Shown here one piece after another: positions 24,289 to 38,000 of a stretch of DNA of 64,000 nucleotides. Location of the stretch: contig JAKJHU010000024.1 in the NCBI GenBank assembly GCA_022316685.1, positions 2,302,501-2,366,500 of the forward strand. Direction: 5' to 3'. The position numbers and the translations under genes were made by a program. This DNA comes from Progne subis subis (taxonomy: Eukaryota > Chordata > Aves > Passeriformes > Hirundinidae). How positions within the stretch are numbered: position 1 is the first letter of the stretch; every line of letters starts with the position of its first letter. The notes below the pieces were generated by a model. That model made no database searches. It saw only the letters and a list, made by a program, of their open reading frames with translations, and was not told where the DNA came from.

Positions 24289-26160
24289 TAGGGAATATCT
24301 AACAAAAATGGAGTTAATGTATTTGAATCCATGTTCTAGCCACACAAATTGAATTTGCAGCTTCTCATTCTCAGGTTAAGGCATATTGCTTCAAAAGTAT
24401 GAATATACTTTACATAAAGGCCCATGTGTGAATTAGCACACTTAGTAATATTAGCCATATAATAACAGTGTTATCAATCTTATTATTAATGCATTTGTAG
24501 TGGTTTTTGCTGGAGGGAGAGGTGATGCTGACTGTTGTGTTTGTGCAGTGGCACAGCCATTCCATAATGAAGGACTGCTAATAAAAACAAACTGATCAGA
24601 GTGCTCTTTTCCCCATCTGAGTCTGTCAGATCCACAGAGACTTACCTTGAGATCGCTCCTGGCTGCCACACAAACCATAGCTGAGGCATGGGTTTAGTGC
24701 TGGAGCACTGGGCTGTTTGGATGGAGGTTCCTGGGTGATTCTCTGTAAAGCCTCAGCATTCATTTTGCTGTTTTGTTCATGAATACCTCAGAGCTAACCT
24801 TTCTGGTAAAAATGATTTTCTTTTTAATCTAAATTTAATCCACTCCACTCTATGATTAATTTGAATGAGTGGAATCCTGTGGCTGTGAACAGCCTTCTAT
24901 TTTCAGCAGGGGAAAAAAAGTTTTAAAATAGGTCTTTTAATGTTTGTTTTGCCTTTGCAGGCAGCGTCCTTACACTCAGTAAATACTTTTGTGGCACTTT
25001 TCAACTTCAGTCTTTGCAGGCTATCTACTTAACATTCTCTCAGTGATGTTAACTTGTGCTTTATGAGGTCAGAGGATATCAGCGATGACTTTATATGAAT
25101 TTTTTTTTTTTTTCAGAATTACCTATTGATTAACTGATTTTATAAATGCATCTCTGTGACATCTTGTCATCGCTGTCTTCATGATTTGATTTAAATAAAA
25201 GCACTTCTCTTTTTTTCAGGGGTGGGGGTGGCAACCTTCAGCATTCTGTGTGGAAACTGGTTTGTATTTTCATTAGAGACTGGTCTGAAAACAGGTAGCA
25301 GTTCAGAATTTTTGAATCATGCAATCATCTTTTACCCCAAATGAAGTTTGGGAATATTCCATGGAATAATGGTCTATATGGCCAGTTACCAGACTGTGTT
25401 GTGTACAGGTTCTTCTGCTGCAGCTGTCCTTGTTATTTTCTTTCTAACAAAAAACTAAACCGGATGAGAGAGTGTACAATATTTATGATAATTTAGAGTA
25501 TATGTTACTATTAATACACACTGATTTTATGGGCTGTTCTGATACTCTCAGTTACTATCTAAAGAAACACCAGTTAGTTAAATATTTTACTTGAATTTTG
25601 AATAATCATGTAGGTGAATGATTAGCCTAATAAGATTAAAATATGTTGTTGTTAATGCAGTGTGGGTTTAAGTTGTCAGTTCAGTGGATCGCCAGAGTCC
25701 TCTGGAAAATATAGCAAACATTACATTTCCCAGAAAAGTCAGCAGATAGTGGCTCTTGATAAAAACAGATCTTTCGTGTGTTTTGCAGGTTTTGAGAAAT
25801 TCTTTTTAAACTTCTTGTAATTCAATGAACATGGGATTATTCAGAAAAATGGACTGTATAGAGCTGTATTAACTATTCATCTTATACTGCATGGAAAAAG
25901 AGCCCTTATTTCTTCCTTGCTGTGAAGTTTTCAGTAAAGATCACTATAATCTTAGCATGGGAAAAGATATATACTGAACATTTTGCTCACATCTGCTGCC
26001 TCCACATGCCCAGGGCCGTTTGTTGGTTGGTTGGTTGTTTGGTTGTTTTTTTTTTTCCTCTAGACAAGAATTGTACACCTAATTTAAGTTCTTTGAGATC
26101 TTATCTCCTTCAGCAGCCTGGTGTGCAGGTATTTGTAAACCTTCTCCCAGATGAGGTTTT
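24289..26160. other. Non-coding DNA, no gene recognised
   Basis: The stretch 24430-24680 has a mixed composition with TAAT-rich and GC-richer parts, reminiscent of a conserved element. T runs occur near 25100-25112. A (GGTT)n-like run lies at about 26022-26048. No transposable element or exon is recognised. Confidence 0.5.
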
Positions 26161-26203
26161 TCCTCTCTCTCTTATTTTTTTTTTTTTCCCTTTTTCTTTC
26201 TTT

Positions 26204-26235
<32 letters not shown>

Positions 26236-26258
26236 TTCCCTTTTTTTTTTTCTTTTTC
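26161..26258. repeat. Long T-rich pyrimidine tract
   Basis: About 100 bases consist of T with scattered C and almost no purines. It creates two spurious open frames of over 110 codons on opposite strands (poly-Phe on plus, poly-Lys on minus). Sequencing length errors are likely here. Confidence 0.95.
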
Positions 26259-29200
26259 CGGAAAGGTGGAAGCGGTGAGAGACCGTTAAAGCAGTGGTTA
26301 AGAAGGTAGGTGTCTGTGGGTATTGATGGGAAATAGTCGTTAGAGGAAAGCTGCATCACCACACAGGAAGAAGCACAAAACTCTTGAAAGCATTTTCTCC
26401 AGCTGCTGCGGAAGAACAATTTAGATAGTAGAACTTGAAAACCACAGATCTTATACCTCAGTTCTAGCTGAAAGAGTCCTTCCAGAAAAAGGACTGATTA
26501 GCTGCAGCCTTTTAACAGCTCCCTCTCAAAGGCTCAGCAGTTTCACAGAAAAGATGGGTTTAACAGTAGGGAAACAATAAATTGCAAATGTGTAATCAAA
26601 TTTATATAGGATGGCCTTCAGACTTTGCACTGAAAAACACAAACTATGAAAGAAAATAGTGAATCTTTGATTTTTGAAACAGAGTATGGCTCCATAGTTT
26701 ATAACAAACCTGCTTGCCAAAAAATAGCAACTAGTGTAACTTCTGAAAAATTACATTTAAAACAATTTCTGAGTGCAATTAACTCCCTCACCCAACCCAC
26801 TCCCCAGTCATACAATTTCTTTATTCTTTCAGCTATTTTGCATTAAGGGCTGGGCAAAATTTCCCTGACTTTGAGTCATTCAGTTATCTGCAGGAGCTGT
26901 GAGCTGGCAGCTCGGTGTTCATCTTTCTTTCCCCACTTTCCTTAGACTGTCTCAAAAACTAGATTATTTTTCCCATAAAAATGTCCAGTGTTCTGCCATT
27001 GAGTAACTTCATCACTTACTTCTCGTGACGTATTGTTGGTATCTATTCCGCTCCAATAAAGCATTGCCCACTAGCACCCTTGGAACAAATATTTGCAACT
27101 TTTCTTTGAAGTACGTATTTGGAGACAAAGCAGACCAGCATGTGCTTTAAGCCAATATTTTTCTTTCAAGTGAGATTTAAGGGAAGCAATATTATAGTTT
27201 GTAAGAGTACTACATGATTCACTTAACTGATGGCACATTTTATAGTCCCACTTCTGTTACTGACCTGTTACATCACCATAGACAAGATATTTCATCTCTG
27301 CTTTTGTCCTTTCCAAGGCAAGGGTGGTCACGTTCTTTTGCGGTGTTTTTAATCTGTATATTTTGAAGCGACATTTAGTATATTTTGTTTTGGGTAGTGA
27401 ATGTGTGTTCATGTGTGATGTCAAGTCTTGAAGTCATATTTTACATCGTAATTTTGCAGAATTTAGGGTTTTTTTTTTTGCAACACCTTAGAGTGATATT
27501 TGTCTATACAAAGCTGCATGTCCCCCACCCAAACCCCATGTCCCATTGTTCTCAGAGACACCCAAACCTGGGTCTCTCAAGCACATAGGAACTTCTCCTC
27601 AGCGACAGAAAAACAGAGCTGCACTTGGGGTGGCGTGTTTTTAGACACATTCTGAAGCAAAAAACCTGTCCCAAAAATATTCCCCAAAAACTAACTATCC
27701 TCTAAACCTATAGCAGTCTCAAATATTCAAGCTTTTTTTCCAGGCTCCCTCTGTAGTGCAAACCTCATGTTTCTCTATGTGCTATGTATTCCCATAACTT
27801 AATTTGTAATAGTTGAGTTTGAGCTGCTTGTGACATCCTGGACTGATAAACATTTCTAATTCAAGAGGTATACATTTTATCTAGGAACAGTCTGCATAAT
27901 TTCATATGCTAAAGGATGAAGAAGAAGGTAGAGATGTGATAGTTCACACATATTGAGAGGCACAAACTGGCAAACCCTGCTACAGTGAGGAGTTGGGGAG
28001 CCTAACTGAGAAAGGGAAACCTGATGCCAGACAGGATTATTTTGATCATCTTTGGTATTCAGGATTTCAAGGCAGCAATGGAGAGGAACTTATAGGTAAT
28101 TTTGTTTGCAAAATAATCCGTACTTCTACTGTAGATTACTTTGGTCATTTCTATTTACAGTCCTAGGAAATGAGGCACATGTGGGTTTTAGATTATATGT
28201 TTTAGCATCGTTCTTTGGAAGGGGGAGAGCATGGTACATTTGTTAAGCAAAAGGCTCCTGAATGGCAATACTCATCCAAAAAGCTTTGTCATGACTAGAC
28301 AAATCTAAGCATATGTATCTCAGCTGAAGAGAAGCACCCAGAATAAGGTAGAACACTGAATAGTCTGCAAATCTTTATGATATTTAGCCTCTGCAAGAAT
28401 AATCTTGGAAAAAGCAACTTTTCTACAGTGCAGTCAACTTCAAAACTATAAAAATACATAGATGTTGATGCATTTGGTATGCATTAGCTTGACTTTAATG
28501 TCGTGACCCAGAAACACTCTCTCTCATACTGACAATCTGTTTTTTATGTAAAGGAGAAAAGTAATGGGGCTAGTATATACCTACCATAGTGCAGATGTTG
28601 CTATTTGATACTAAGAACCAAATCGACTTTGCTGTCTTTACTGGAAATCCTAGTTAATGTTTTGCTTGTGTTAATATTTCCATGTGCTGATCCTCTTGGG
28701 CAACACCTCAAAGTACTTGTGTTTCATTGCTAAAAAATTTTAGTCTCATTGAAAATTATTGAGATTTGAATTTTTGAGGTTGGTTGTTGTGTTTTGTTTC
28801 AAGTTTCACCAATTGCTACATCAGAGCAATACATAAAACAAGGAGTTTAACTTCTTTGGGCAGATATCCAAAAGGTATGTGGTCTGAAGTATGGGAAGCA
28901 AGTCATGACTCTTCTCTGCCAGAGATACCAATGTCATTCTGAACAAGCCATTTAATATTTCTGTTTCTCACATCTCCAGTAAGGAAAGAAAAATTGTGGT
29001 AGCTCTCTGCTTGGAAATACCACCTTTCAGAGGCCACTCTGCATATGCTCATATGTTAAATATCTTTGATTGCCTTGTTTTCCAATCTGTTCCTGCATTC
29101 TGAACCAGTATTGTAACTTTAGAGAAGGGAGTCCTGCCGAGGTCTGCACCTTGGTGGGTATATCAGGTGCTAATTCAGTTCTCAAAGGGTCATTTGAGAA

Positions 29201-31397
29201 ATATTTTAAAGACAATGACATTCTGTGTCATTATCATTTTAACTCTTCTAATTCAAGCCCCAAGAGAAAGACTTTTGTCCCATCTACAGTGGGGGTGGGA
29301 TGGGAGATGATGCTCTTCTGTGTCTGTATACTTCATACATGAGTACGATGACACACTGGAGATGGATATTCTTATACGAGCAGATGGTATCTGTCCATAG
29401 CTCAGGCAGCCTGTGAAAGCCAAAAACTTCTGAAAAACTTCCAAGAATAATGACTTGTTCCCCAAGACAAACTTATTCAGGATGCAGTTACCAGACAGAA
29501 TTCAACATTCTGTATTAAGAGAAGCTGTTTGAGCAAAGGCAGTTATTACATAGTATGACATTTTGAAAATGAAACTGATGGATTCTTCTCACGTCTGGAG
29601 CAGACACTAATGGAAACTCCTATGAAAGTGCTGAAACCGTTTGAAGGAACCGCTCAAAAGCCGACTGCTGAAACAGCACAGCTCAGCCAAGTCATACCAC
29701 CAGCTCTTACATCTGTTGATGCATGACTCCTCCCTGCCGCCCATAAAGTCATCCAATGAGGAATCCTATTTGTTGCCAAAACAATTCAGGGAGAAAAAAA
29801 GATGGCGCATACCATTCAAATCACTCCTTTTCTGGTTTAGACAAAAGTTTCTGTTTTTAGGGAAGTTTGCTTTCAAATCCCTTTCTTTGAAAAACTGGTG
29901 GAAATTTAGAGTCAGAGGAGTAACAAGATTAAGTGACCACAGATACCTGAAGGGCTGGGGAACACTCATATTCCTTTGGCTGCCACTTTTTCTATAAATT
30001 CCCTTTGAAACATTGCTCAAGGGGGTAGGCAGACAAAATTTCAGTTGTTAAAGCAAGCAAAAGAGTGTTGCATACTCTTGCAACTTTTGCCTCTGCCTTT
30101 GCTAACTTGTTGAGCCCAACTTAAAGCAAAATTCAGATACTTGTCTGCTGGGATTTCAAATAAACCATCTGGCTAAGTAAAGTGATAATTAAGTGTCTTG
30201 AATTCCATCCCACTAAATTGTCATTTAAAACAACAATGACAACACTTTAGTAGTTGAAGCTCTTTTTTCTTATTTTTTTTAGTTCTATGTGGGTCATATT
30301 AAATCTCAAAGCCTGGTTATCTGGGCTGTAAGACAGAGTCTTCATTTTGAACCGCTGACACACATTAGTTAAAATCTAATAGATACTATAAAGGACTGGT
30401 TAATTACTCATTAAACAAAACCAAACCAAAACAGAAAACCCTCTAATATTAAATATAAACACTTCAGTGGGCCTTCTTTGGAAAGTGCTCTCTTTTTTTC
30501 ACACTTATTTATTATTCCTTAGTTTCACTGAATGGGTAGGAAAAAGGTTTTCTTATATTGTTTGCAAACTGCTCATAAACTCTCTGCAGTTAAATTTGTT
30601 TTGTGGTTGTTCTCTGTTGATACTTATGTCTATTTGAAAATACATAGCTAAAATTCTGAATAGTGACATTTGGAAGAATTTAATATATTTTAATGCTATA
30701 TAAATATTGTGGGTTAATAAAGTTGCAGAACGCTGACCAAGCATTGGGCCATATCTGAGCTAGAAGATAAGAACAAAGAACTGGAGCCAATTTCACCGAT
30801 GTTTCCTCTGTACACAGACCCCTCTGAACACAGTACAAGCTGTTCCTCCCACTACCCCCCGATGGAGCAGTTGGAGAGTTGTTGAGTGACTGAAAAGTGC
30901 TGGCTTACACTAATAATTCTAATAAACTTGGTGAGGAAACTTGTGATAGTGTTACTGGACAAATAATATCTTTGCAGTTTCCATTGATTTTTGTGATTGG
31001 CACAAAGAGTTTGATCTTTTGTGGAAATCACATAACCTAGATATGATCTTAGTAAAACACTAGCTCATAGGTGTGCTTTTGTGTGTCTAAGACCCATGGA
31101 TGGTTCCCTTTTAGCTGACATGTTTTAGGGAAAAAAGTGAATCCTGTATTTAATATAAAAATCAGAATTACATGGGTGCTGCCTTGAGATTACTTACTGT
31201 TTTTCACCAGAGTATTCCCGCTTAAGCAGGGAGTTTGGACCGGAGGAACTCCAGTGGTCCCTTTCATCCTGACTCATTATGTAACTGATTTCTGATCATT
31301 ACAGTGGTGAGGAGGTGAATGCAATTATCAAACACAGGATGGGAAAAGTCTGTAAAAATGGAATTGGCATCTATATTTCAACCAAGCATAGCAAAAT
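26259..31397. other. AT-rich non-coding DNA, no gene recognised
   Basis: The longest open frame is 118 codons at 29641-29997 (plus strand). It is basic and hydrophobic in patches and has no domain I recognise. A short A/C-rich run lies at about 30416-30440. Nothing else is recognised over 5 kb. Confidence 0.5.
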
Positions 31398-31455
31398 GCA
31401 GTTTTGAGCAGGAAGTTGGACCAGATGATCTTCAGAACTACTTTCCAAATTAAAC
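31398..31455 (+). mobile_element. Short CR1 LINE 3' terminal remnant
   Basis: The sequence 'gagcaggaagttggaccaga' followed by 'tgatcttcagaactactttcc' follows the CR1 3' terminal phrase 'gagcaggggggttggactagatgatctccagaggtcccttcc'. Only about 58 bases are recognisable. It ends just before a 13-bp hairpin at 31463-31493. Confidence 0.6.
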
Positions 31456-32518
31456 CTGTATATAAAATACATCTCTGTATGAGATGTATTTTAACCAAAC
31501 ATTACTCTGACCACTAGTCTTGGTTACTTGAACACCAGACTTCTCATGGGGAGGTTCATTCCTTTGGTGAGTTATGCTGGAATTAAGGAGAAGGGGAATA
31601 GAGGAGCCCAGAAGACCCAGGTAATTGGGTTCATTACCTGACGTGTGGTAACACAAGTGAAGGTCTGAACTTTGATCTGGAAAATGAGAGACCTGCTTCT
31701 CTTAATCTTCTTTTTATTTTTGATTGATTGTGAAAGGTCCATTTGTTTTTGATGTACAACAGCAACAAATAGTGGATCATCAAAAAAATGCTGTAAACCG
31801 GACAATTCCTGGTTTCTTGCTAGCCATACTCAACCGGACCTTAGACTTGATGTGGTGCTATTATTTCCTTTTCTCTCCTGATTATACTAGAGAATCGCTT
31901 CATGATATTTCTTTCAAATTATATCATTCTAAATAGGGACATCTATTAATTACTTCAACATATGTTCTCAAGAGATACATATGTATGGTTTTACAAATAT
32001 TTTATGAAAATTATTACTTATATTCCACTCAAAACTGGGCTGAGGAGGTGGTGGTACGAAGTGCTTATAAGGAATATATGGTGATCTAGCCAGTTTAAAG
32101 TCTGTACCAAAAATATAAAAAACTGTCACAAGAATTGCAATAAAAAGCATAAATATTTTTATTTTCTGTGGGTAGGTAGACATAGGGTAAGAATAGATAT
32201 GAAAATCTCATATGTTTCATTCTTCAGCTGTAGTAAAGTAGAGAAGGGGCAGATAGATACCACAAAGTAAATTAACAATTTTTTTTCTAGGGAAGAGTCA
32301 AATGTTTAAATCTTCCACATCCTAATTGAATGCCCAAACCAAAGGGTTCTATAGAAACAACTTCTTCTGTAGCCCAATAAATTTTTGAGGTCAAGAGACT
32401 AAGTAGCTCACTGCTTGGCTCTCAACAAAGGAGAGCCATGATCTCACTCGGCATTGGATAAAATGAGGGAGCTGCAGGCTGCCAGAAAAATAGCTGCAAT
32501 TCTTACTGGTGCTGTGAC
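31456..32518. other. Unique non-coding DNA with two short hairpins
   Basis: A perfect 13-bp stem with a 5-base loop lies at 31463-31493. An 8-bp stem (TGGCTCTC and GAGAGCCA, 7-base loop) lies at 32416-32438. No gene or other repeat is recognised. Confidence 0.55.
31463..31493. repeat. Perfect 13-bp inverted repeat, 5-base loop
   Basis: TAAAATACATCTC (31463-31475) pairs exactly with GAGATGTATTTTA (31481-31493) around the loop 'tgtat'. It lies immediately after the CR1 tail at 31398-31455. It may be a local foldback mutation. Confidence 0.85.
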
Positions 32519-32840
32519 TGTAGCTCTGAACAAACATCGATGAGACAGTGTCTCAGAAGGGAGATGGAACCAAGTGAGGACACTTTATTAAGAAAAACAA
32601 GTTACAATTTACAGTCTAGTCCTGGACTGAATAGTTATCATATGGTGCTAATAAGCATTTCACTCTTCTGTGGAGCAGGTCTGCAACTTAACATCTTGAG
32701 ATTGGCTTAATCTAAAACATATGTGTTTTCTTTTATTTCACATATGTGTTCTGCATTTCCCTTTTTCCAAGAGCTAGGATCAGCATGATAATATGTTGTG
32801 ATGAGAGAAATACAGAGAGAATTGTTGTGATATAGCTACA
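32519..32840 (-). mobile_element. Candidate solo LTR, minus orientation
   Basis: This 322-bp stretch begins TGTAGCT and ends AGCTACA, a perfect 7-bp terminal inverted repeat with TG...CA ends. Including one flanking base on each side the repeat is 8 bp. On the minus strand an AATAAA signal (plus 32584-32589) lies about 65 bases from the left end, the same layout as in the LTR at 4582-5026, although the sequences differ. The 5-base flanks 'gtgac' and 'gaaac' do not match, so there is no clean target duplication, and I see no clear TATA box. The family is not identified. A non-autonomous DNA transposon is possible but lacks an 8-bp duplication. Confidence 0.45.
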
Positions 32841-35029
32841 GAAACAATATGGGACCTACAAGAAAATGTGTATGTTCTCTTTTACGGGTTTATTTTGTGC
32901 TACAGATGGTGTTTCTATTAAGATTAGAAAGAAAAGTTTCCCTTCTTGGTCATGCTAAGTGTATGTATGTATGTCCCATCCCAAAAAAAAAGCTTTTGTA
33001 ACTGAATATTTACTAAAATTTGCAGCAAAGGTTGAAGCAGCCTGAAATGATAAACACTGAACATGTGTCTGTCTTCTACCATGGGAATGCTCTAAAGAGG
33101 GCTCTGTCACAAAGCTTGGGATCACTTAGTTTTTTGTGGGGCTTTGTATCTGGATCTATTTAAATCTAACAGTTTAAGGTAAAGGACTGAATGTTTTTGG
33201 TTTTGTTTTTTTTTTTAATAAAAGGATGATTCATAACATTAGTTTATCAAAGTGGAATAAAAAAATATATAACGTGAGAAGCATTTCATGTAAAATGTCA
33301 TTTCCATTCAGTTCTAAAATATAAGTCTATCCCATAATATATTATTTTGTTATGTAGGGTTGCACTATAGTATAGTACAAAATAAATTAATTCCCTGTCA
33401 TAACAAGGTGGTATACACAATTCTAGCAGAATTGTTTGTCCAACACAATTTTCTTTCTAGTCAGTGCCATGCTGAAACTGTCTTTTCTGGCAAAAGAAGC
33501 TCCCTTGATCAGTGCTACATACCCACAAGGGATTTTCTTTTGTCTTCTTTGGTCATAAGGTTGTTCTACTGTGTGAAACTAGTTCAGTATGGTAAATGAA
33601 GTCTCAGCTGAAAACTCATTATGTAGCACAGTGCCTCTCCCCAATGTGTTGTTTCCTTTTGCTAGAGCCTCTGCTTTTAAATAAGTTAATATGGAAAGTA
33701 CATTTGAACTATAAATAGTCTGTAAAGGAAAATCCAGAAAAGAGACTTGCTGTTTTTTTCTAAAAGGAATCAAACATCTTTCATGTGTTTGAACTGTTAC
33801 ATTTGCATGGAAACTCCTCTTTACCCTCACGAGAATTCTAGGGAATTTATTGGATGTATTTGAGCATGCTCACTGATGTTAGGAAGTAATTACAGAGGTT
33901 ATCAAAACCAAACCTCGTATTTGATCTAACCTACAGCTTTCTTTAGTCTTCACAAGACTGCAAACATAAAATTCTCTTTTATTATAACAGGCACATAACA
34001 AGTCTGGGAAGACCATTAGATTCTGCTGTATATTTAATATTGAACAAAGAAGCTCTGTGCTGATACTCTAAATGGCAAGAGTTGGAAAAGGAAATGAATA
34101 TGTCCCTGGTATCATCCTACACAAATTGGGTGGAGAAGTTTCAGTACCTGGTTATATGCAGACATTTAGGTGGCCACCATCTGTGCTGCCTGAGGGGCTG
34201 AGCTTGTGGCTGAGCATTGACCAAACACATAGGCAGAGGGGCCGCCGTGCAGCCACACCTTCACCAGAATGTGAAATGTTTAATGGGAGAAAGGTGTAGC
34301 GGTGCCATCTCCTCTCTTTCTTTATTCTCTGGGTTTTACAGGGTGTCCTTTCAGGGGGTAGATCAAGCTAGAAAAAATCTAGCCTAGGTTGACCTCAAGA
34401 ACATTATTTTCTGAAGTTTTTCTGCATCTAAAATGGAAATAAATTCTTATGGAGCCTGCACTGCAGAGCAGCATGGCCTCGGCTGATTGAGGAGTACATA
34501 AGGTGTACATTGTTTACCAGTAGTATACAGTGATTAATTTGGTTGGTCTGAGGTGGTACCCCTAAGTGGCATTTGCCAAATAAAAGTTATTTGTATTTTG
34601 GTCTTAGACTGCTACTGCTTAACGAGAAGAATGGCTTCTTTGCAGCACAGTCTCTTAATCTACATTCATAAACCTTGTAGAAGTATTCTTCAAATACAGA
34701 AATTCACAGTGAATCTTTTGTAGTAGTGCTATCCAATTTGAATTTCTTTGGTCACTGTGTTGCATAAAGTATGAACACATAGTTTTATTCTTCACTGGAC
34801 AAATGTTTGAATTTTATTTAGCAAGTGGGTTTTCCCACTTGCAGAAATGCATGTTCTAAAGATGGAACAAAATTTATGCATTTGTGTACAAAGGAAGTGT
34901 GTAGCAAGGAAAGATCAATATAATTTCTTCTGACTGACTATTAAAATGTACAAGCTTAATTTTTTTGCCATTGTATTGTCATGTGACATGAAAACATTTA
35001 ATGATGGACGGCTAAGCTTGCGTTATTTT

Positions 35030-35056
35030 ACACACACACACACATATATATATATG
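35030..35056. repeat. (CA)7(TA)n microsatellite
   Basis: A CA run of about seven units passes directly into a TA run of five to six units. No associated feature is seen. Confidence 0.95.
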
Positions 35057-38000
35057 TTTTTCAATCTCTTTGTTCCCTGAAACGAACCAAACAGGAAACT
35101 ACATGTCAGATCCTTTGATGATATGTCTTCTTATGAAAAGTAGGAAAGTCTGCATTCCATGGAAAGTACTTTTTCCATCACCTATATTCAGGTTCCATGT
35201 CCAAACTACCCCTACATTTTAGAATTTTAGTCAGCATAAATCTATCCCATACAAATATTTCATTTATATTGTTATGAGAAAAACAACAAAAATTAGTCTT
35301 AGTTATTCTGAGTTAAGATGGTATTTTAGCCAAAGAAAACAGTTCCAGACAGAAACATAAACATGCTTTAATATCCATATGGTTTATCTTGCTGAGAAGC
35401 TAGGGGAAGCTTGATTCCTTACATCCATTTACAAGTTTTAAAACACTTCTAAACTTTTCAAACTTTAAAACCTTTTTAACTTTTCAACTATTCTAAACTT
35501 ATATTGCAGGGAACTGCCTTGGCAGCGAATGAATAATTTATGCGATGGGATTCCATGTTCAAGTTCTATGCTTCTGCAAATTATATGTGTGATGTTAGGA
35601 AATGTAGCTCTTCCTTTTAAAGAGGTTGTTTCACACTGGATAATAAGGCATTTTAACAATTGGTTTTAATCCATCTGTTTAAATAGAATGAGTTGTTTGA
35701 GGGTTGGGGTTTTTTAAGCTTGATTTTACTTCTGCCTTATCTCTGAAGAGAATTGCTGTGCAGGAGGGAAAAAATGGATCTGTAGAAGGTACTGCCAAGA
35801 GAAAACAAAAAACCAGGAACAAGAAAGAAATCATCAAAAAATTGAGAAGCTTTATTTTTCTTGTAAAGAGGGTGGTTTCACAATTTACAAGTTAGAATCT
35901 CAAGCAAGAGAAGGACCAACTGGGCTGTCAGACTGACAATTGTGTAACAAGCAGTTAATCCAGGCGGGCCCAGGGGACATCATCTGCTTCTCCTCTCAGA
36001 GACTGCACAGCACTTCTAATACCCTGTAACAAGCTTAAACCCATGATAAAAGATCTGTGGTCACAATTACAGTGTGCCACAAGAAGAAGGCAGGAGACTT
36101 AGCAGCTTTATTGCTGTCACAGGACATGGCAGCAGCAGGGACTTGCGGAGTCAAATTTCCAGGTGAGCCTCAGGTGCAAGGCTGGGTCTGTGCGAGCAGG
36201 GGAGTCCTGCAGACCCACTTCTGCCAGGCAGCCCTGTGGGGAAATGCCTTCCTGGCTGCAGTCTGGCAATCTGAACGTGCTTGAGCCAACCATCACACAA
36301 ACTTGGGGGATTTTTATATCAGCTATTTCTAGCTACAGCTACATTTCTTCAGAAAAGTACCCCAGGAATTAGCTAATGGGTCACCTTGGGGAAAGTGCTG
36401 GGGGAGAATAGGTGATGGAAAGAAAAGCTGCTAGGTCCTGCAGCCATCAGTTAGAGTGCTCAAGCAAGGGGCAATACAAGCTCAATACAAAGGTCCTATT
36501 GAACTGTTTTGTCACCACCCTCACAGGATATACTAACTGTGTGGTTTAAGAAAAAATGCTCTCTGTCTGCAGAGAGGTGCCTCTTGCTCCATACCCCTCC
36601 CCACCAAGCAGTTAGGTCAGACATATGAGGCTCTCTGGATTTTGGTCACTGTGGCCATAAAGTGTGGGACTAGAAAGAGATGTAGAAAGGGGATTTTCTA
36701 TGTTTTGCTGAACATCAAAGCCAATCCACATCTAACATCAGCCGCTGGCTTCTGTTATGGTTGAATTAAACAAAAAACAGAATTCAAGAACACTTGTATC
36801 ATTAGGACAGTCTCTTCATTAAACATTTCCCAAAATACTCGTGTAATAAAAAGCTAAAAATAAATGTTAACTGCAAATTTGAGATATTTAAGTATTAGGT
36901 ATTTTGCTTTGTGAATATTTTTGAGAGAGGCCTGTTTTGGAATAAGTAATGCTTGACTAAATCAGGTTTTTTAAGGTGATTGTTCATCATGCATGTGTTA
37001 ATATTGCCTTGTTTTAATTGATACTTTACTTCATTGAAACTATTATGTATTAGCCTGGTTTTGGTCTTTCTAGGCTGTTCTGAACTGTAAGAAAACAGAT
37101 GATAAGGTCGTTTACTAGGCATTTATTTAACAACACCTTTGTAGCATTAACACTGAAGTCAAGCATCCTTTTATACCTGACACTTTGCATTCCTGTTTCT
37201 CTGTTATTCCCTTAATGTGTGGTAAGGAGACTGTGACAGAGCAACACAGCCAGGCTCTCTGCACAGGCCTGGAAAAAACAACAGCCTACTACGTTTTATG
37301 CCTTTCTCACCAAAACACAGGCAATTTGAATTTACCTTAAAAAGTTTGATGCCTCTTTGATTGTTAAATCAAAACCTGTTTATTAAGCAGTCTGGGTTTG
37401 ATACGTGTCTGTCTCTAGATGCCTGGTTCTCATTACTTCAGATATTTAACCTGAATTATCAGTCAATTCCCATTAATGATTTAAAGAATTTGATATAAGC
37501 TGAAGTAAGTTAAATGCCTAATTTTAAGCATAGATAATTGAGTGACCCACTTCCTTTCTGCTTAAGACGTTCAAAGAGGCTTAATTTCAGTTTCTGATAG
37601 ATGTGTTGCTGTTTTATCCAACTCTCTTAATCCCAACCTTATATAAACCTCACACTGTTGTATTTCTAAGCAGAGACAGAGACAGGAGTTCCTGTGTGCA
37701 CACTCCAAGAGCAAATGCCGCTTGGCAGACTGGAAACTTTGAATCAGACTTAATAGTTCCTTGAGCCTGATGGGGGTACAGCATCCTGCAGGTGCAGAGG
37801 AACCATTCCTTGTGCGGTGTCTGACTGAGGGTGATGGAGCTGTTGGATAAAGCAACTGCTCCCTTAGTCCAGTCCATTCAGGCTGGGCTTTCAGTGTGGC
37901 AGCTCTCAGGCCTTAATCCTCTCACTTCCTGTATGAATTGCTGTATAACTCAGTGGGTTTACATCCAGACAGGAATGTTTTTATCACTATCTTAAAGAAT

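Noticed and set aside
25922..26419. Frames of 118 and 111 codons on opposite strands
   Set aside because: Both exist only because of the T-rich tract at 26161-26258, read as Phe runs on one strand and Lys runs on the other.
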